A stretch of DNA of 64,000 bases from Bimastos eiseni (taxonomy: Eukaryota > Annelida > Clitellata > Crassiclitellata > Lumbricidae): contig OY365809.1 of the NCBI GenBank assembly GCA_959347315.1, positions 2,317,953 to 2,381,952 on the forward strand. Direction: 5' to 3'. The first letter of the stretch is position 1. Each line of letters starts with the position of its first letter. Below, in pieces: positions 10,728-24,141 of the stretch. Position numbers and translations under genes: made by a program. Below the pieces are notes generated by a model. That model was not told the DNA's origin and made no database searches. It worked only from the letters and a program-made list of their open reading frames with translations.

Positions 10728-12816
10728 TACCTTCTGGAAAAAACGCCCTAACAACAAACAATTAGCAAACCAACTACAAAGATTTTATGTCTAACGGATT
10801 CATATAGCATTATTTGAATCTGTTTTAAAGGTGTTGTAAGGGAGCGCTCTAACCATAGGCTGTCGTCTTCCATCTTTTGTCTATAACTGAATGTTTGAGA
10901 AAATTTGTTATGCGATTGTTATTTAACTTCAATAAAGCGCAACCTCAAGATAGAAATCAAAAGTGCAGTTTACGACTCGCAATAGCAAATAACTTTTCAG
11001 GATTCGTCGATATGGTAACTGTTTGAATCGATGATACACACAAATTAAACGTTGGATTATGTAGAAAGGAGCACGGGAACCTCTTTACAACTTCGTTTGT
11101 TGATTTATTAAAGAGAAACTTAACGATTCGCGCGAACGAGCTCTTTTTAGACACCTTTAGAATAATATAAAACAAAAATAAAAAAAACTTGACCTAAGTT
11201 CAATAACAATAACTGACAATAACGCAGTACTGCGCTATTGTCAGTTTAAGATTAAAAGAAATTATTAAGATTGCAAGTACAGTATGAACGAATGATGGGT
11301 AGTTTATGATACGAGTCTAAGTTAATCCATTTATGAGTAGACGTGTATTCAACGTTGACGTATACTAGCCAACTAAAATTAAATTTGTAAATGAATAAAT
11401 TCAATGAATTTTGCTAGAAAACGCTGCGTAAAAATCGTTTATTTTCGGATATATACACTGTAAGGGACTCAGAGGATAGTAGAGTAATGAATAGTACACT
11501 AGGGGCAGAGTAGAGGAACCGAGTTCGACACCCGTATCATCAACCCGTTTACAGGTTCTTATTTCGCTACGCAGCAGTTGACTCAGACCATTCATATAGT
11601 CTACGCTGATCACCTCCTCCTCACCATCGTCGTTTACTTCTTCATCGTCATCAACATCCGTCTAATATCCATCTACGTTGCCATGGTTATCATCCCAAGG
11701 TCTCTTGATAACCACAGCCAGGCGAGGGGGAGGCATTGGGGTGACAATGGTGTAGGTATGGGGTTCGGAACCTCTTGCGTTGAGAATGACAGGGATGAGG
11801 TAGGAGTGAGGGGGTTTGCTGGGGTTGTGAGGGGGTTGGACTTTGGAAAGTACGATCTTAGGTCTGAAATGGGAAGAACATTGCCTCGTAGCTTGCCATC
11901 CCTTATCAAAGCGCATTCTCACCGGTTTTGATGTGAATTTTGCTGTCACGAGGAGCAAAGCATTCTCTCTGCAAGCGACTTGATTATCTCGTTCTCGGCT
12001 TATAAGGTGGCAAGTATTGGTCGTTATGTTTATATTTATTAGAAGGTCAATCAAGTTTAAGTAATAAATCAGAGATACTATTTTAAGGAGATCATTGCTA
12101 AGTACCTTTGTGGGTACTTGTTCAAGTTTAATTAATGACATTCAAGTGTATTTAGTTTCAACTCGAGTATGAAGATATATTCTTTGCATCAAATGAATTG
12201 GATCCAGAGTTTAACGACAGCTTATTACAACAGAGGTCGATGCCGTCGACATAAATTTTCTTGGCATATTACAGATCTCAAAATTCTGGGTTCAACCCTA
12301 AAACCCTACGACAGCCTAATTTCACAATGTGGAATATTTTATTAATCCGTGTTTGGATTCTTCTTAATATAAATTGAATCTCTGGCATTTGTTCAAATCG
12401 CAGCTGCCAACTTCCTATTACAACTCGTTTCCTATTCAAAATGCTTTAGGACATACTGTCCACATTATCTCCGCTGCTACATTGTTAGGAAACATTGGTA
12501 GCAACACAGTCAGCGAAAGAGAGCGTGCGGACCGAGGTTCATTTAACGATGCTGGTTTTTTCATAGATCTAAATTTTTGTCTAGTTAAGGTTCTTGCTCG
12601 GGGATCGTAAATGACGTGGCGTTCATTCAATCGGTTGAGCAGGGTCGAGGTCATGTTATGTTGGTCGTTATAAAAAAGTGAAACCTTTATATTTCAATAT
12701 TTCTATGATTATCATCGTTTAATAAAGTTACGTTCATTTGTCCTATTATAGCAGTTCTATCCATTCCATGCATCGGATAATTTTTTAAGTTGTCCAAGGA
12801 TGTGGACGGTAAGATG
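10728..12816. other. No recognisable gene
   Basis: Overlapping open frames at 11.4-12.1 kb on both strands lack motifs, and none stands out from its shadow frames. I see no splice-linked coding series. Short R90-associated motifs such as TTTTTAGACACCTTTA near 11145 occur. Confidence 0.4.
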
Positions 12817-12902
12817 CAGTTTAACGATACAGTGTAAGAGCATAGATCATTAGCGTCGCCCTCCTCATTCATTAAGTCTTGGGACTAGCACCGTCAGGGT
12901 GT
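12817..12902 (+). repeat. Dispersed repeat R90, copy 3
   Basis: Contains TTTAACGATACAGTGTAAG, ATAGATCATTAGCGTCGCC and CTTGGGACTAGCACCGTCAG. Confidence 0.75.
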
Positions 12903-13185
12903 GATCAGTTCGGATTTTATCTGCTATTGAATTGTATTGGCTTTTACAATTATGCAATTGGAAAAATATATATTGACAGTTGTACGCCTTTAAAAAGGTG
13001 TCAGTGTTGACCTTCCACGCCTGACATGTTAAAAAACATCTACTGTATAATTAATCTAACACGTCTGTGGAAAACACGATAATTTGTAAATCCTTTGTTT
13101 AACAGCACTAATGGGTGTATTATATTTTAATAATCCGTGTTTGGATAATTCTGAATGTAATTGACTCTCTGGCTTTTGTAATATA

Positions 13186-13213
13186 ATATAATATATATAT
13201 ATATATATATATA
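13186..13213. repeat. (TA)n microsatellite
   Basis: Uninterrupted TA run. Confidence 0.95.
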
Positions 13214-14972
13214 ATAGAGTCAACAGAAACCCAAAATATGTAATAATAATTATTCTTATCATTGATAATGTGATTTGAAACCGACAATAATACCGGGCCA
13301 TGGGCAGAGGGCCCTATGAAGAATTATCTCAAGTCCCTATAGATGGAACAGTCGCTCGTTACTGATCTGCCAAGGGGCCTTGAGTTACTTGGAAGTGTAC
13401 ATCCTGCATAGCGCAAAATAAGGTGAATATAACCATTTTTAGCAATTATTGTTAAGTACAGTTATATTTTCATTCTTATAGGTTAAAATCATCACTAGCG
13501 TCTCTCTCCCCCTTTATGTACATCTATAACCGTTTGCTTATCTGAATTGGAGTCTTAATTATGACGATTCATTATTTACATACATATTTATGGAGGTTGC
13601 CACATGTACTATTATAAAGATGTGGTTAATGACCCTACTCACATTGTGCTGTGAAATATCACTTAAAATTTAACACATCTGTGGAGAACCACGATGCATA
13701 ATAGTAATCTGTGTTTAACGACATTATTTTATTGTCTGATGAAATCACTGACATGTCAAAGAGGCGAATTAGTTCTTCGCCACAATTGAATTATTAATTA
13801 ATACATTAGAGGTAAGGTATCATAGTTAAACGGTGTGTTAGGAAAGTCTTTTATTTAGATTTAAAATTATTATTGTTTCTAATTTGTTCATCATTGTTCC
13901 TGACGAAATAAATGAAGAAAAAACTACACAGGTTACATCGTTGCATAAATTTAAATTAGAATGGAATCTACGCTATGCTGCTTTAATGATACATTAAAAC
14001 TGAGGTCGATGCAGGGCCAGTCTTCTGGCGGACAGCAGTAACTGTGTATTTTGGTAATAAAGTAATTGTTGCAGCTAAAGTAATTTAGTTTTTGGAATCC
14101 ATCTATAAAATTACCTAAGTCACGTGGTTTGTCCGTCGTATCTTAGGCGCGTGATTGGGCAGAAGTTGAATCTAAGACGCGTGATTGGACGGAAGTTGGC
14201 CTAAATATTTGCAAGCTTAAGTTGACCAATATGTAGCTCAAAACTCACTGTAAAAAACGTGCAATTAGCGTTTCAAAAAAATTCGCGTCTAAATAAGTAT
14301 ACATGTAGTTATTAAAGTTAAATTCATTGTGTAATGTAAGTATATTTGCAATTATTAAAACTAAACGGAAACTTAATGGGTAATGTGTATTTTTTGCGTA
14401 TTTTAATATTGACCGCTGCGAACTTGCAGCGTAGGTGACGCACAGCTCGTCGACCGTTTCGCAAAATTAATGTGTAGGCCTAATTTACCTCTGCGTCAAA
14501 GTGTCTTCACCACTAATATAGAACGTCAAAATCAAGTGTAACCCTTATATTTATAATTAGTGTGTTTATGTTGCTGGTAGCAATTTATTGCTATTCTGAC
14601 TTCTGTTTTGATATAGTACCACTGCCATACAGTATATTGCTTCGTTTAACAGCCTCTCGAATGTGTCTAACGAGAGCGTTTCAATAAACGGTGTTACGTG
14701 TTTATCTTGTGTACGTATCCGGTATTTCTAGGTTCAATGAGATAATCCTAATACAAACACTAATGCAATATTGTAAGCGTGGCGCTCGAAGGTTCTGGAT
14801 GCGTTGCACGGCTCTACCACGTTACGGGAAATGGCGGGATTGCACCTAACCAATCTTGATAGATCCAGGCTGCAACGGCGTCTTTGTTGCAACGAGGGCA
14901 TTTGTCGCTGATAGAAATTAGGAGTAGAATAAGAAATAGCGGCGATTTAAACTCCGCCACTGTAAGAACTCA
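13214..14972. other. No recognisable gene; one short tandem duplication
   Basis: No coding signal. Near 14140-14200 a unit of about 28 bp (TCTAAGACGCGTGATTGGAC, followed by GGAAGTTG) occurs twice with small changes. Confidence 0.4.
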
Positions 14973-15030
14973 GGCAGTGCTAGTCCCAAGCCTGGATAAA
15001 GGAGGAGGACGACGCTAATGGTCTTTTTTA
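14973..15030 (-). repeat. Dispersed repeat R90, reverse copy
   Basis: Reads GTGCTAGTCCCAAGCCTGGA, then GGAGGAGGACGACGCTAATG on the plus strand, the reverse complement of the R90 core. Confidence 0.75.
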
Positions 15031-15200
15031 AACTGCAACAACCACCACCGCCAATTCGCGAATTCGCTGATTGCCATTGGTGCTTGTATTGAAGGGCACC
15101 AATTTATTTACGAGCGAACTCATTTTTACACTACCTCACATATCAGTTATCTGTCTCCTCTTTTGGCCATTGAGTTGACCCAAACATAAATAGTAGTATC

Positions 15201-15290
15201 AGTTGCACTTTAACGATACTGTGCGATAACAAAGATCATCAGCATCGCCCTCATAATCTATTCATGCTTGGAACTGTCAGAGTGCGAAAA
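15201..15290 (+). repeat. Dispersed repeat R90, copy 4
   Basis: Contains CACTTTAACGATACTGTGCG, ACAAAGATCATCAGCATCGC and CATGCTTGGAACTGTCAGAG. A partial reverse copy follows near 15962-16000. Confidence 0.7.
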
Positions 15291-16559
15291 GTGGCGCGTT
15301 TTTGATATGCGTTTAAATATGGGTACGAGATGGCAATTAGTGATTCGATGGACTATTATAATGTTGGTGTCCAAGCACACGTCGAAATCATGTCTTCATA
15401 TTTATCTACATGCAGATTTGGATCAACTCTGTCAATGTGCCAAATATTTGCGGATATTGAGCAACATCTTGCGACGATTGTGATAACAGAACAGTTCGAT
15501 AATACTTTGATTAAGCGTTGAACTTTTTTGTTTGATTCAAGTAGTATTATAATTTTGGAGTGCATCGTTCTAAAGGTGTCCAAGCATAGACGTCGAATAC
15601 ATGTTGTATTTTTTATTGTGTCTGACTGTGACGTCATCGGCTGGTGACTACATTTCCTAAGTAAATAATTATAAAATAGCGAAATTAGAAATTTATGTAG
15701 CCGCTAAAAGCAATATTTAAAGTGATTCAACACTTTACAATGTCACGGTATAATTCATGGTTCTCTTTTTTTCGCAAGTTCGGAACAATATGTCCTGAAC
15801 TCGATCATTTTGCCACCACTGAACCCCTCCCACCAACGAATGCCATTCCGACTCTGCTCGCCCTCAGGCAGTCTTGGTTCCAAGCCTTGAAAACGTTGAC
15901 GCATGTCATCATAGATATGGATGCGACATCAAATTAACTTTACAAGTCACTGTTCGCACTATGGCAGTGCCACTCACAAGCCCGGATAAATGAGATATCC
16001 GTCGCATGTCTGGCAGTAGCTTCTGGGCAAGAATGTTGTCACGATAGTATGCCCCTTTCACTTTGACACCCGGTTCGATGAAATGGAGTTAAGTGCAGCC
16101 ATTGCAAGTAGAAAAATTTAAGCGTTATACCAAAAATTGATACATCTGTTTTTAACAAGGTAGTGCGGTGATATGAGTCAGGTGTGGTGGAAAATTTATA
16201 CATACATGTAGCATAAGATTTCAGCCATTTTTCAATCTATTTACCAAACTTTAATAAAATGGGTGGAAATTTTACGAAGTTCTGACAGAAAAACAATTTG
16301 CACAGTTTATTTTGAGACAGGGTGTAATTATAAATAACCAGTTTTACAGAAATATTATATGTTATTTAAACTCAAGTGTTTTAGTTTATTCTATACTGCA
16401 AACATATCATAAACAAGAATGAGTTTAGAAGTAAAAATTTTCTGACAGCCACTACACTACACATTAACTAATAGCCACTTGAAAATGGCGTAAAATGGCA
16501 ATCTTAGACTGAAATCTACTTAGATACCTTTTAAACTTAGTCAGCAACCTTATAAGAAT
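15291..16559. other. No recognisable gene
   Basis: Overlapping short open frames at 15.27-15.64 kb occur on both strands without motifs. One TGACGTCA palindrome sits near 15626, but no family exon lies downstream of it. Confidence 0.4.
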
Positions 16560-17060
16560 TAGCCACATTTAATTTCACTGAATTATAATTACAAACCTAA
16601 GTTATAATGGAAAAGTTGTGTAACTGTTATTTTACATAAACTGAGTTGGTTTTATTAGCGTGTGCAAAATTAGTCATAGAAATGTGTGATAGTTAAGAAA
16701 GTCAAGTGTTATTTTTTATAGATTGATTTTATTGACAATTATAATTGTCAAATAAAAGAATAGAATAAGATGATCTTGGTGTAAAGATTATGAATATCCA
16801 TAATCTGTAAACCTCTGGAAAATATTTTGCACTCGATTAAGAATTCTTTATTCTGAGTGATGTTTGCTAAATGTGATTCAACACGTACTCAGTTATTTGT
16901 GTGCTAAAAATGTTTGTCTTCTTGCATTAAGCTTCTATTGTCATGTTGCAGTTATGATGATAAGTTGTCTTAGGAATGGGTTATAGTTGATGTTGATTGG
17001 CTAATGCTTTTTGACTTTCAAGAGTATTTTATATAATTCAATTGCCTTGCAATGATTGTG
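16560..17060 (+). mobile_element. 3' tail fragment of the RNase H-bearing LINE
   Basis: Reverse complement of the non-coding tail at about 3.8-4.29 kb: matches include TGATCTTGGTGTAAAGATTA and TCTGTAAACCTCTGG. It carries no RT or RNase H coding and is a severely 5'-truncated copy on the opposite strand to the first locus. Confidence 0.8.
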
Positions 17061-17186
17061 TTAATTAGGTGCATATACGAACATGTGATAATTAATATTG
17101 ACCTCATTTGAGTCATTTCATACATATACATGCATATATGACAAATGTTAATGGAGTTGTATTAGAAAGTCAAAGTGAGTAATTTG

Positions 17187-17567
17187 AGATTTATGCAAAG
17201 CTATAATTCACTGAATTACACCTTGGTATAATATGATAAACGAATATTATAAACATACATTATATGAAAATATTTCTGTAACAATGTTTGATAGAATAAG
17301 AACATTATGAAAACATTTCATGTTAAAAAGATTCTTAAAACGTTTGATGATTACATAATGGTCAGACACAATTTGTTTTATTTTGAACATTTCTTGATGC
17401 AAATATTAATGCAAATATTGTTACATTTGCATGAGATACCATAATATATGTATTATTGATGTTATTAATACCATTATTATTTATGTTGTAAAACAATGAA
17501 CACTAATGACAGTTTAAAATTCAGACAGTTTTGAATGGCGTCTTTCAGACGCTATGAATTTCAAACT
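17187..17567 (+). repeat. Direct repeat DR1, right copy
   Basis: Nearly identical to 10148-10545 (for example AACACTAATGACAGTTTAAA near the end). It follows the LINE tail fragment by about 130 bp. Confidence 0.8.
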
Positions 17568-18456
17568 GTAAGCTACGTGACATTTAAGATATAGTCAAAA
17601 ATTCTTTGAAGGATTTAAGCTTTGTGAGTTTATAGAGCATGTTGAACGTTGTGATTTATCGCCTGACAGTAGCCATGTATTTTCTCTAATGATATTTATG
17701 GCCTTTATAGTACTCAATTGAATTTAGCTTGGATATCAAGACGGCGATTATTGTATAAATGTGTCATATCTAACGCCGGTATGAACAGAATATAGTGCTC
17801 TAATCTACACAAAACGTTGCTGTCCATGTAAATTCTCGACATTCTATCTTAAACCAGCAACAGGTATATTATTCCTTTAAATTGAAGAGGGTTGCCTTTT
17901 CCGCCCTGGTAGTCTGGCACAACTCTGTTGCTGACGTTGCCATGTGGCTGGACAGCAACATTTGAAAAGGGGTCGGTGACGCTCAGTGTCAGTTGTATGA
18001 TCGAAACAAATTCTGCAATCTCATATAGGCTAAAGGATGAATAGAAATATTTGACACTCTCTTATAATAAATGTTTTGAAATATAAATAATCGAACAATA
18101 GGTCAATAACAAGGTCGTTTGAATGGAATGAGTAGGCCTATACTTATAATACTTGTACTGCAGAAATAAACCGCCAAAGACTGGTTCGATATTGATTACT
18201 GCCTTCACTTTTAAACTTGCGAATAAGCTGTCTAATAAGAATTATAATTATATGAACCAAAGAGGTTCATTTCGTCCACGTGTTTCCTCTTTAGTTTAGT
18301 CTTGAAATTTAATTTGACAATGAAAGTGTACTCTATGATTACTTGCTGTAATGTCTAGGCCTACGAATAAACTATAATATTATAGCAGCTGGTTTGTATT
18401 AAGCTGAGAGTTCTTAATAAGTGTTGGCGTATATTATGATCTATTCTAACATTTAG
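17568..18456. other. Non-coding; probable remains of intron 2 of copy A
   Basis: The part next to 18.45 kb resembles sequence upstream of exon 3 in copy C. No exon 1 or exon 2 of copy A was found here or further upstream. Confidence 0.45.
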
Positions 18457-20257
18457 CTCCAAGATTTTCCGTTCGAGCTACTTAGTGTATCCTCGTTAAA
18501 GTCGTAGTAATGGAAGTGAAAGATTTGAAGCTGACCAAAGGTATTTGGAAAGAAAAAGCCGATCTGGTGATAAACCGACATAGAACTCTCTGTTCGCAAT
18601 GGAGCAACATCCTTACCACCAATTCCTTCCGCACTAAACTTCACAGAATTCTAGACGACACTGGATAGTTCGTGAAATAATTCGTATCAACTGGTTTGTA
18701 TAAAGCCTCGTAGGCAAGTTGAAATGTCATTCCATATTATCGACACTTACGTCATAATATTGTACCACAACTGTAGCTATAATTAGGCATCGGTGTTCTA
18801 CCTCTGCTCAGCCTCGTAGGAAGATAAGATGTGAGTGCACATTATTAGTTTGGTATATTTCAGCAGCTGCATTTACACCACGAAGTGTGATTTTCAAATA
18901 ACATAATTCGATGGCACAGCAGAGAACATATTTTGCGGATGGAATTCTTTCAAGCTCTTTCCCAGGCATTTAGTTATTTTGAAATGGGTAAAAACTGCTG
19001 TTGTACATGTCGCCTATGCATTCTTGCTATTATCCAATTGCCTTAATTCTGCTTACGATATTGGAGAACGAACTTGAAGTGTAATTAGGCCCCTAATGTC
19101 AATGTGCCAGGACTCTTAACGAAGGTACTTTAGCAGCAGCTATGCACTTAGCTTTATGACGGCACTTTATATATTTATTTCGAGAAGTTATGTATTCAAG
19201 CGTCTTACTTTCATATACTCACTTAAGACGTTTGATTTACTGACAATAGTTGTAGTTGTGCTCTTTTTGATGATGTCAATTGACCTTGACGACCTTACAA
19301 ACATTAAGCTTTTGTTCCCATATAGGAAGAATTTTTGCTTTAATACGTGCAGGTTTTTTGTCCAATAAATAATGCAGAGTACTATTTTCAGCCCAGACGA
19401 TTCGCTTGGAAATATGGCACGAGTCTCCGATCAGTCCAACAGTCCAGGCTGTGACCACACTGAAGGATGACTTGTTTATGTTCGACGAAGAAGAAACTGA
19501 TGCTATTGAAATCTACAACCGCAACGACTTGGAAACTGTGAAAGATGTCATCCAACTACCAAATCGACGTCTACGTGTAGTTCACATGGCAGGTTGCAAT
19601 GTGTCAAGCTGTGTTTATTTAACCACAGAACGCATGTATTCCACTCGCTCAGTTTCACGTATCTCTAAAGACGTAGAAGGCAAATTCATGATCACGCCAT
19701 GGGAAAATGACCACAGGCGATCAGTTGACATGGTAAGCATTTCCACCAATGGCAGCCTTATGATCCTATCAGTGAAGAAAGGTTTGGATCCAACTGTGGT
19801 GAGCATATATGATGCGAATGATTCCTTACAACATGACATTTTTTTGCCTCTCGATGGTTTTGTGTGTGTGCACCAAGATCTACTTCTGAAGGCTAATGGA
19901 AACTTGGTGGTTGCCTATGACACCGTCTCAACTGACAAAACACAACTGTCGGAAATCAATATGAGCGGGATTGTTGGACTCCAATATTTATCATCATTCG
20001 AATATAGTGCAGACGGTTATGTTGGCATTGTAGTCGATTATGACAGCATTATGCTGGCTAATCCGTTGGAAGGAATCGAGCTCTTAGATTCTGAGTTTAA
20101 TCTCGTTAGTATATATAGTCTGCAGCAGGATGTGAGCAAGGACCTAAACGTATTTGGCGTGCACTATGACAGCGAGAGGAATGAGGTTGCATGTATTTGT
20201 TTTGATACACATCCTGAGGCCAGTGTTCTTACTACCTTTCGTTTCACAGAAGAATGA
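18457..20257 (+). pseudogene. F-box-like/beta-propeller family, copy A (exons 3 and 4; exon 3 broken)
   Basis: Exon 3 homology spans 18457-18663 and exon 4 spans 19392-20257. Exon 3 has lost one base near 18484, inside what should read LLECIL; this puts stops in the expected frame. Its donor is GA instead of GT (ACTG|GATAGT). Exons 1 and 2 are missing. Exon 4 has a good acceptor (ATTTTCAG) and is open for about 288 codons from LEIWHESPISPT to FRFTEE, with all six repeats, including VINVYNRNDLETVK-like, SPWENDHRR, NGSLMILS, GIELLDSEFNL and YDSERNE motifs. The open exon 4 is recent or still constrained, but the gene as a whole looks non-functional unless another upstream exon is used. Confidence 0.78.
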
Positions 20258-20804
20258 ACCACTCGAATGGGTGTTAGCGAAAGGGACGACAATCTGTATT
20301 AGTTAAATAATTTCCTTATCGAATTAATTAGATATTTGTTTAAATTGTAGTTCCGTTTCAACTATTGTCTAGTTTTCAATGGCTGAACTGTGTTGACAGT
20401 TTTGCTCGACATACACTGAGAATTCTTTTTAGATCGATCTAGCCATCTTTTAAAAGAAATCGTACATTTCTGATTCGCAGTCTCTGTAGTATCACAATTA
20501 AATATGTAGAAAATACGCCGATAATTATAAGGGTATTTAAGTTTATGCATGACAGAAACATGACTATAGTTATGGTTGACAAGCAACAATTAAGTCATTG
20601 TTTAGAATAGAATCATTAACTTAATTCTGAACTTGACATAGGGTTACATGTGGAAATAGTGGTAAAAAATGCTTAGAATAACAATGATTGGTGTCGTCGT
20701 CAAAAATCACTATTACGGGAAATTAAGACACCTTATTAATAGCATCTTATTATTCTATAAATAATCTAATTTATAAAAGAAAACGAATTATGAACAATAA
20801 ATTC

Positions 20805-20861
20805 ACGATGTAAATACTCAGACCAATATCGTGACTACCTTCCGTTTCACATATGAATAAA
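20805..20861 (+). pseudogene. Family copy A2, C-terminal tail only
   Basis: Encodes VNTQTNIVTTFRFTYE-stop, matching the last 16 residues of the family (compare NIMTTFRFTDQ in copy E). It is followed by a family-like 3' UTR (ATTTCGATATCTCTTGGAAT). No earlier part of exon 4 precedes it. It marks a further tandem duplicate just downstream of copy A. Confidence 0.75.
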
Positions 20862-21479
20862 CCCTGTAAGGGTTCTTAGCCAAGGCGACAAGTTGTATTA
20901 AAATAATATTTTATTAAAATGATTTCGATATCTCTTGGAATGTCTATTAATAACTTATCTTAAATAATTGAACTGTGTTAATTAAACAAATCTTACGCGT
21001 GATACATTGAGAGTTCGTTTATGTTGTAACTGCTTTTAAGCACCTTCACATTTGTATCATGAGCTTTTTTAATTCTACTAGGCCTACTCATGTAACTATT
21101 TCCGCCATTCCACCAACGGTCGCCACTGTTTCCCAAAAAGATGCCTATTGGGGCAAAATCAGTAAATTAATTTCAATACGATTGAGGCTGGCTTATGAAT
21201 TAAAGACGTTGAAAACGGGATGAACTTCCTATCTCATCGGAGCAATGCTTCACATGAGGACTGTTTCCTTGTCTACCCCTTCTAACTCTACTTCTCCTGC
21301 TTCTAAATCGTCGCTCCTAAATCTCTCTGCAGCTTCTGAAACAGAAGTGTTACTCCTCCTGCAATAACTTACCAACAATCAATGCGAACTAAATCATATC
21401 CACAAGTGTTCTCATAGATTGTGTGCTCTATCCTCGTTTCTGTAATCACCGGCAATCTCTCTCGCTTTATCGACAACTT

Positions 21480-21810
21480 CCCGTTTTATGATTTTTGTGA
21501 AGAATAGATCACTCATTGATTATTGGAAAGACATTTGAGGAGGAGATTGGAGTAGAATCAGAATAAGACAGCTTTTCGGAGACAGGAGTTTTCAGTCGTC
21601 GGTTGTAATTAGCAGAGGAGAGTACAGGAGGAGGAGGAGGACGGAGTAAATTAACAAGCTAGATATAATGAAGAGACTGATGGAGATCTTTTGGAAGTTC
21701 ATTCCACACAGATGATGATGCAGCATAGAAAAAGGAGCGAATAATATAGTTTCAGCCACGATGAGACTCGAGGCCAAGACAATGTTTGCTACATTGCACG
21801 ATTTATCCAA
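21480..21810 (-). mobile_element. LINE fragment, C-terminal RT region
   Basis: One minus frame reads HRGWNYIIRSFFYAASSSVWNELPKDLHQS in pieces, which resembles the 'RSFSYAAP.LWNSLP..IR' end of CR1/L2-type LINE ORF2. The frame then degenerates. The fragment is short. Confidence 0.5.
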
Positions 21811-22896
21811 TAATATAGAATTCAGTTCTTTGACGGTTATTTCAGAACAGTGTGGTGCTCATCCAGGCTGATATCTGAGTGATGGTATTGAGCAGATGAT
21901 TTTGTACATCTGGAAGAGAGTGAGGATGGAACGAAACGTTCATAGACAACCTTAGGTACTAATGATAATTCACTCTTAAATATTAACAGCATTCTAATGT
22001 TGTATCAGAGCCGATAGTCGTTTGTAGCAGTTTTAGTATGACGACACTGTGTGGCTATAGATCATAAACGTATTAATACAATCAAAAACTCTCTACTTAA
22101 CACCTGAGTCAATCTGGTATCTCTGAGCTCTATAATTTTCATATTAAATCAACCGTGCTGAACTATAAATCGACCAATTCAAGCATTATTATAATAATTA
22201 TTATGTCATAATTATTATGCCACATTAACCGCGACAACTGTTAACACTTATTTCTATCCATTAAGCGAAATGCCTTTGTTGCTGCGAGATGTGTTTTTGT
22301 TATGGATTTTTCGACAAATTGGACACGATGGCCGAGATGACATTCGTATTGATGATATCTTCCATGGATAGCCAATTGGTTTCTTTTCTTGCGTTGTGAT
22401 ACTAATCATTAAGTGATGCGGTTACTAAATAACTACCGTTCTATTGTATTCTATTTATGGATTTATAAAGCGCAGTACAGCCTAATGAGAGGCTGTACTG
22501 ACCAAAATTTGACCAAATCCATTAGAATATCCTACGCTCACAAGTACTCAGCATTATTACTATAGATTAATGTCTGATCATTAGATGGTAGCGCTCAATA
22601 AATGTCAAAAACAAGTAGATTGTATGAGTGGATTTTGACAATCTTAAATGGACGAGATAGTTTGACTCAACTCAATGTTTCTTCCCCAAAGTGCACATAG
22701 GAACAGTCTACCCCAGTGTGTCCGCAATACCTCAATGGATTATTTCTTTCGATCTTGACTATACTTCAGAATCGTATTTTAGTTCATTTTGTATGTTGTG
22801 GTTTTTCATCCATGTTCATTCATTTTCTCGACCTTGATACCCTTTCTTAAAATTGCTGAGAAGGCGAAATGGCGATATTTGACAGATGGCCGTCGT
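21811..22896. other. No recognisable gene
   Basis: A partial R90-like motif (ATGACGACACTGTGTGGC) occurs near 22036. Otherwise this is non-coding A+T-rich DNA. Confidence 0.4.
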
Positions 22897-23070
22897 AGAT
22901 CACTCTAAGAGATGTAGATCAATCCATAAATATATATATGTATATATATATAAAAATTTATATATATATATAGCATTGTCGTTATTGTGCTATATATATA
23001 TACCACTCTAAGAGATGTAGATCAATCCATATATATATATATATTTATTTATATATGTATATATATATTT
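22897..23070. repeat. TA-rich repeat with duplicated 30-bp flank
   Basis: CACTCTAAGAGATGTAGATC followed by AATCCAT occurs twice (about 22898 and 23002), each time running into a TATATA tract. It is a small tandem duplication of unit plus microsatellite. Confidence 0.85.
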
Positions 23071-23306
23071 ATGTTTATTATCGTTATTGTGCTTCTGGTT
23101 AAAGGTCGTTATAGGTACTGCTGTGACGGAGAAGTGTTTAGAGAAATATAAGTGTTACAAATATATATAGCGTCCGTAAACTACGTTTCAGAGGTGTTTA
23201 ATAATTGCACTTTGCCAATCAGCAATCGTTATGTTATTATATAAGCAATCGTCTGACAGCTTTTGGAGGTGTAAAACTGGATCAAGTTAATAATTAACAG
23301 ATCGGC

Positions 23307-23336
23307 TAGGTTAGGTTAGGGTTAGGGTTAGGGTTA
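23307..23336 (+). repeat. Short interstitial telomere-like TTAGGG run
   Basis: TTAGGTTAGGGTTAGGG is followed by GTTAGGG-type units, about three perfect repeats, in the vertebrate/echinoderm-type telomere motif. Confidence 0.7.
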
Positions 23337-24045
23337 TATATATTATATATTTGACCAGCAATTTGACCAAACAATGTTGTTATTATGAATATCGTTATTA
23401 TTAGAAATTGATTAAAGTCGGTTATATCTCACTCTCGCTATTTATAACCGTTGACCCCGTTACAACCTGAAAACGACACGCTCAATCAAAACATATTTTG
23501 CGACTTTGAAATTTCTCATCCAAGAGTTTCGGATCTCTAAATATTTCAAACTTAAAAACTTAAGCCTAAGTCAGGCTAAGTGGCGAATCTGTTGCAAAGA
23601 TAGTCACTATTTGTCATTCGAATAAGCGTGACATGTGTGAAACAAGGTGTTTATGGTTGAGTTTGAAGTAAACATGCATTTTTTGCATTTAGGAAATTTT
23701 AGGTGGTGCATCTCATTTATGGAGTGGCATATCTCATGGTTGAGGAGGTGGATCTCAAATCCGTGTTCCGGATCTCAGAGATTCAGCCAGATCCAGCGGA
23801 ATTTAACTACTGTCTAAACTTAATGAAAATCTTAAAATAAATTATTAAAAATTCAGTCTTTTATTTTAAAGAATTATGATACGATACAATAACGGGATAT
23901 AATCAAAACAGTCTTTGAGTGATTACTCATTATAGTTTATGCCGATTTCCGCCTGTTTTGGGACGTCGTATCGCATATTCCAAGCATGCTTACTTTTAAA
24001 CGAAATTAAATATTATTGTCGTCACGTTTTATCGTAGTGGTAGTT

Positions 24046-24141
24046 TCAGTTCAACGACACTGTGTGACAACATAAATTGTTAGCGTCGCACACCTCCTAT
24101 ATCCAAATTTTGGACTGCACTGTCAGAGTGCAGACAGTGGC
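24046..24141 (+). repeat. Dispersed repeat R90, copy 5
   Basis: Contains CAGTTCAACGACACTGTGTG, TTGTTAGCGTCGCAC and ACTGCACTGTCAGAGTGC. Confidence 0.75.

Noticed and set aside
11401..12141. Overlapping 70-159 codon frames on both strands
   Set aside because: No motif, no splice partners, mutually overlapping shadows.
15626..15633. TGACGTCA near 15.63 kb (and near 43.98 and 58.12 kb) as family promoters
   Set aside because: No family start codon at the expected distance; the 43.98 kb one lies after exon 1 of relic F.
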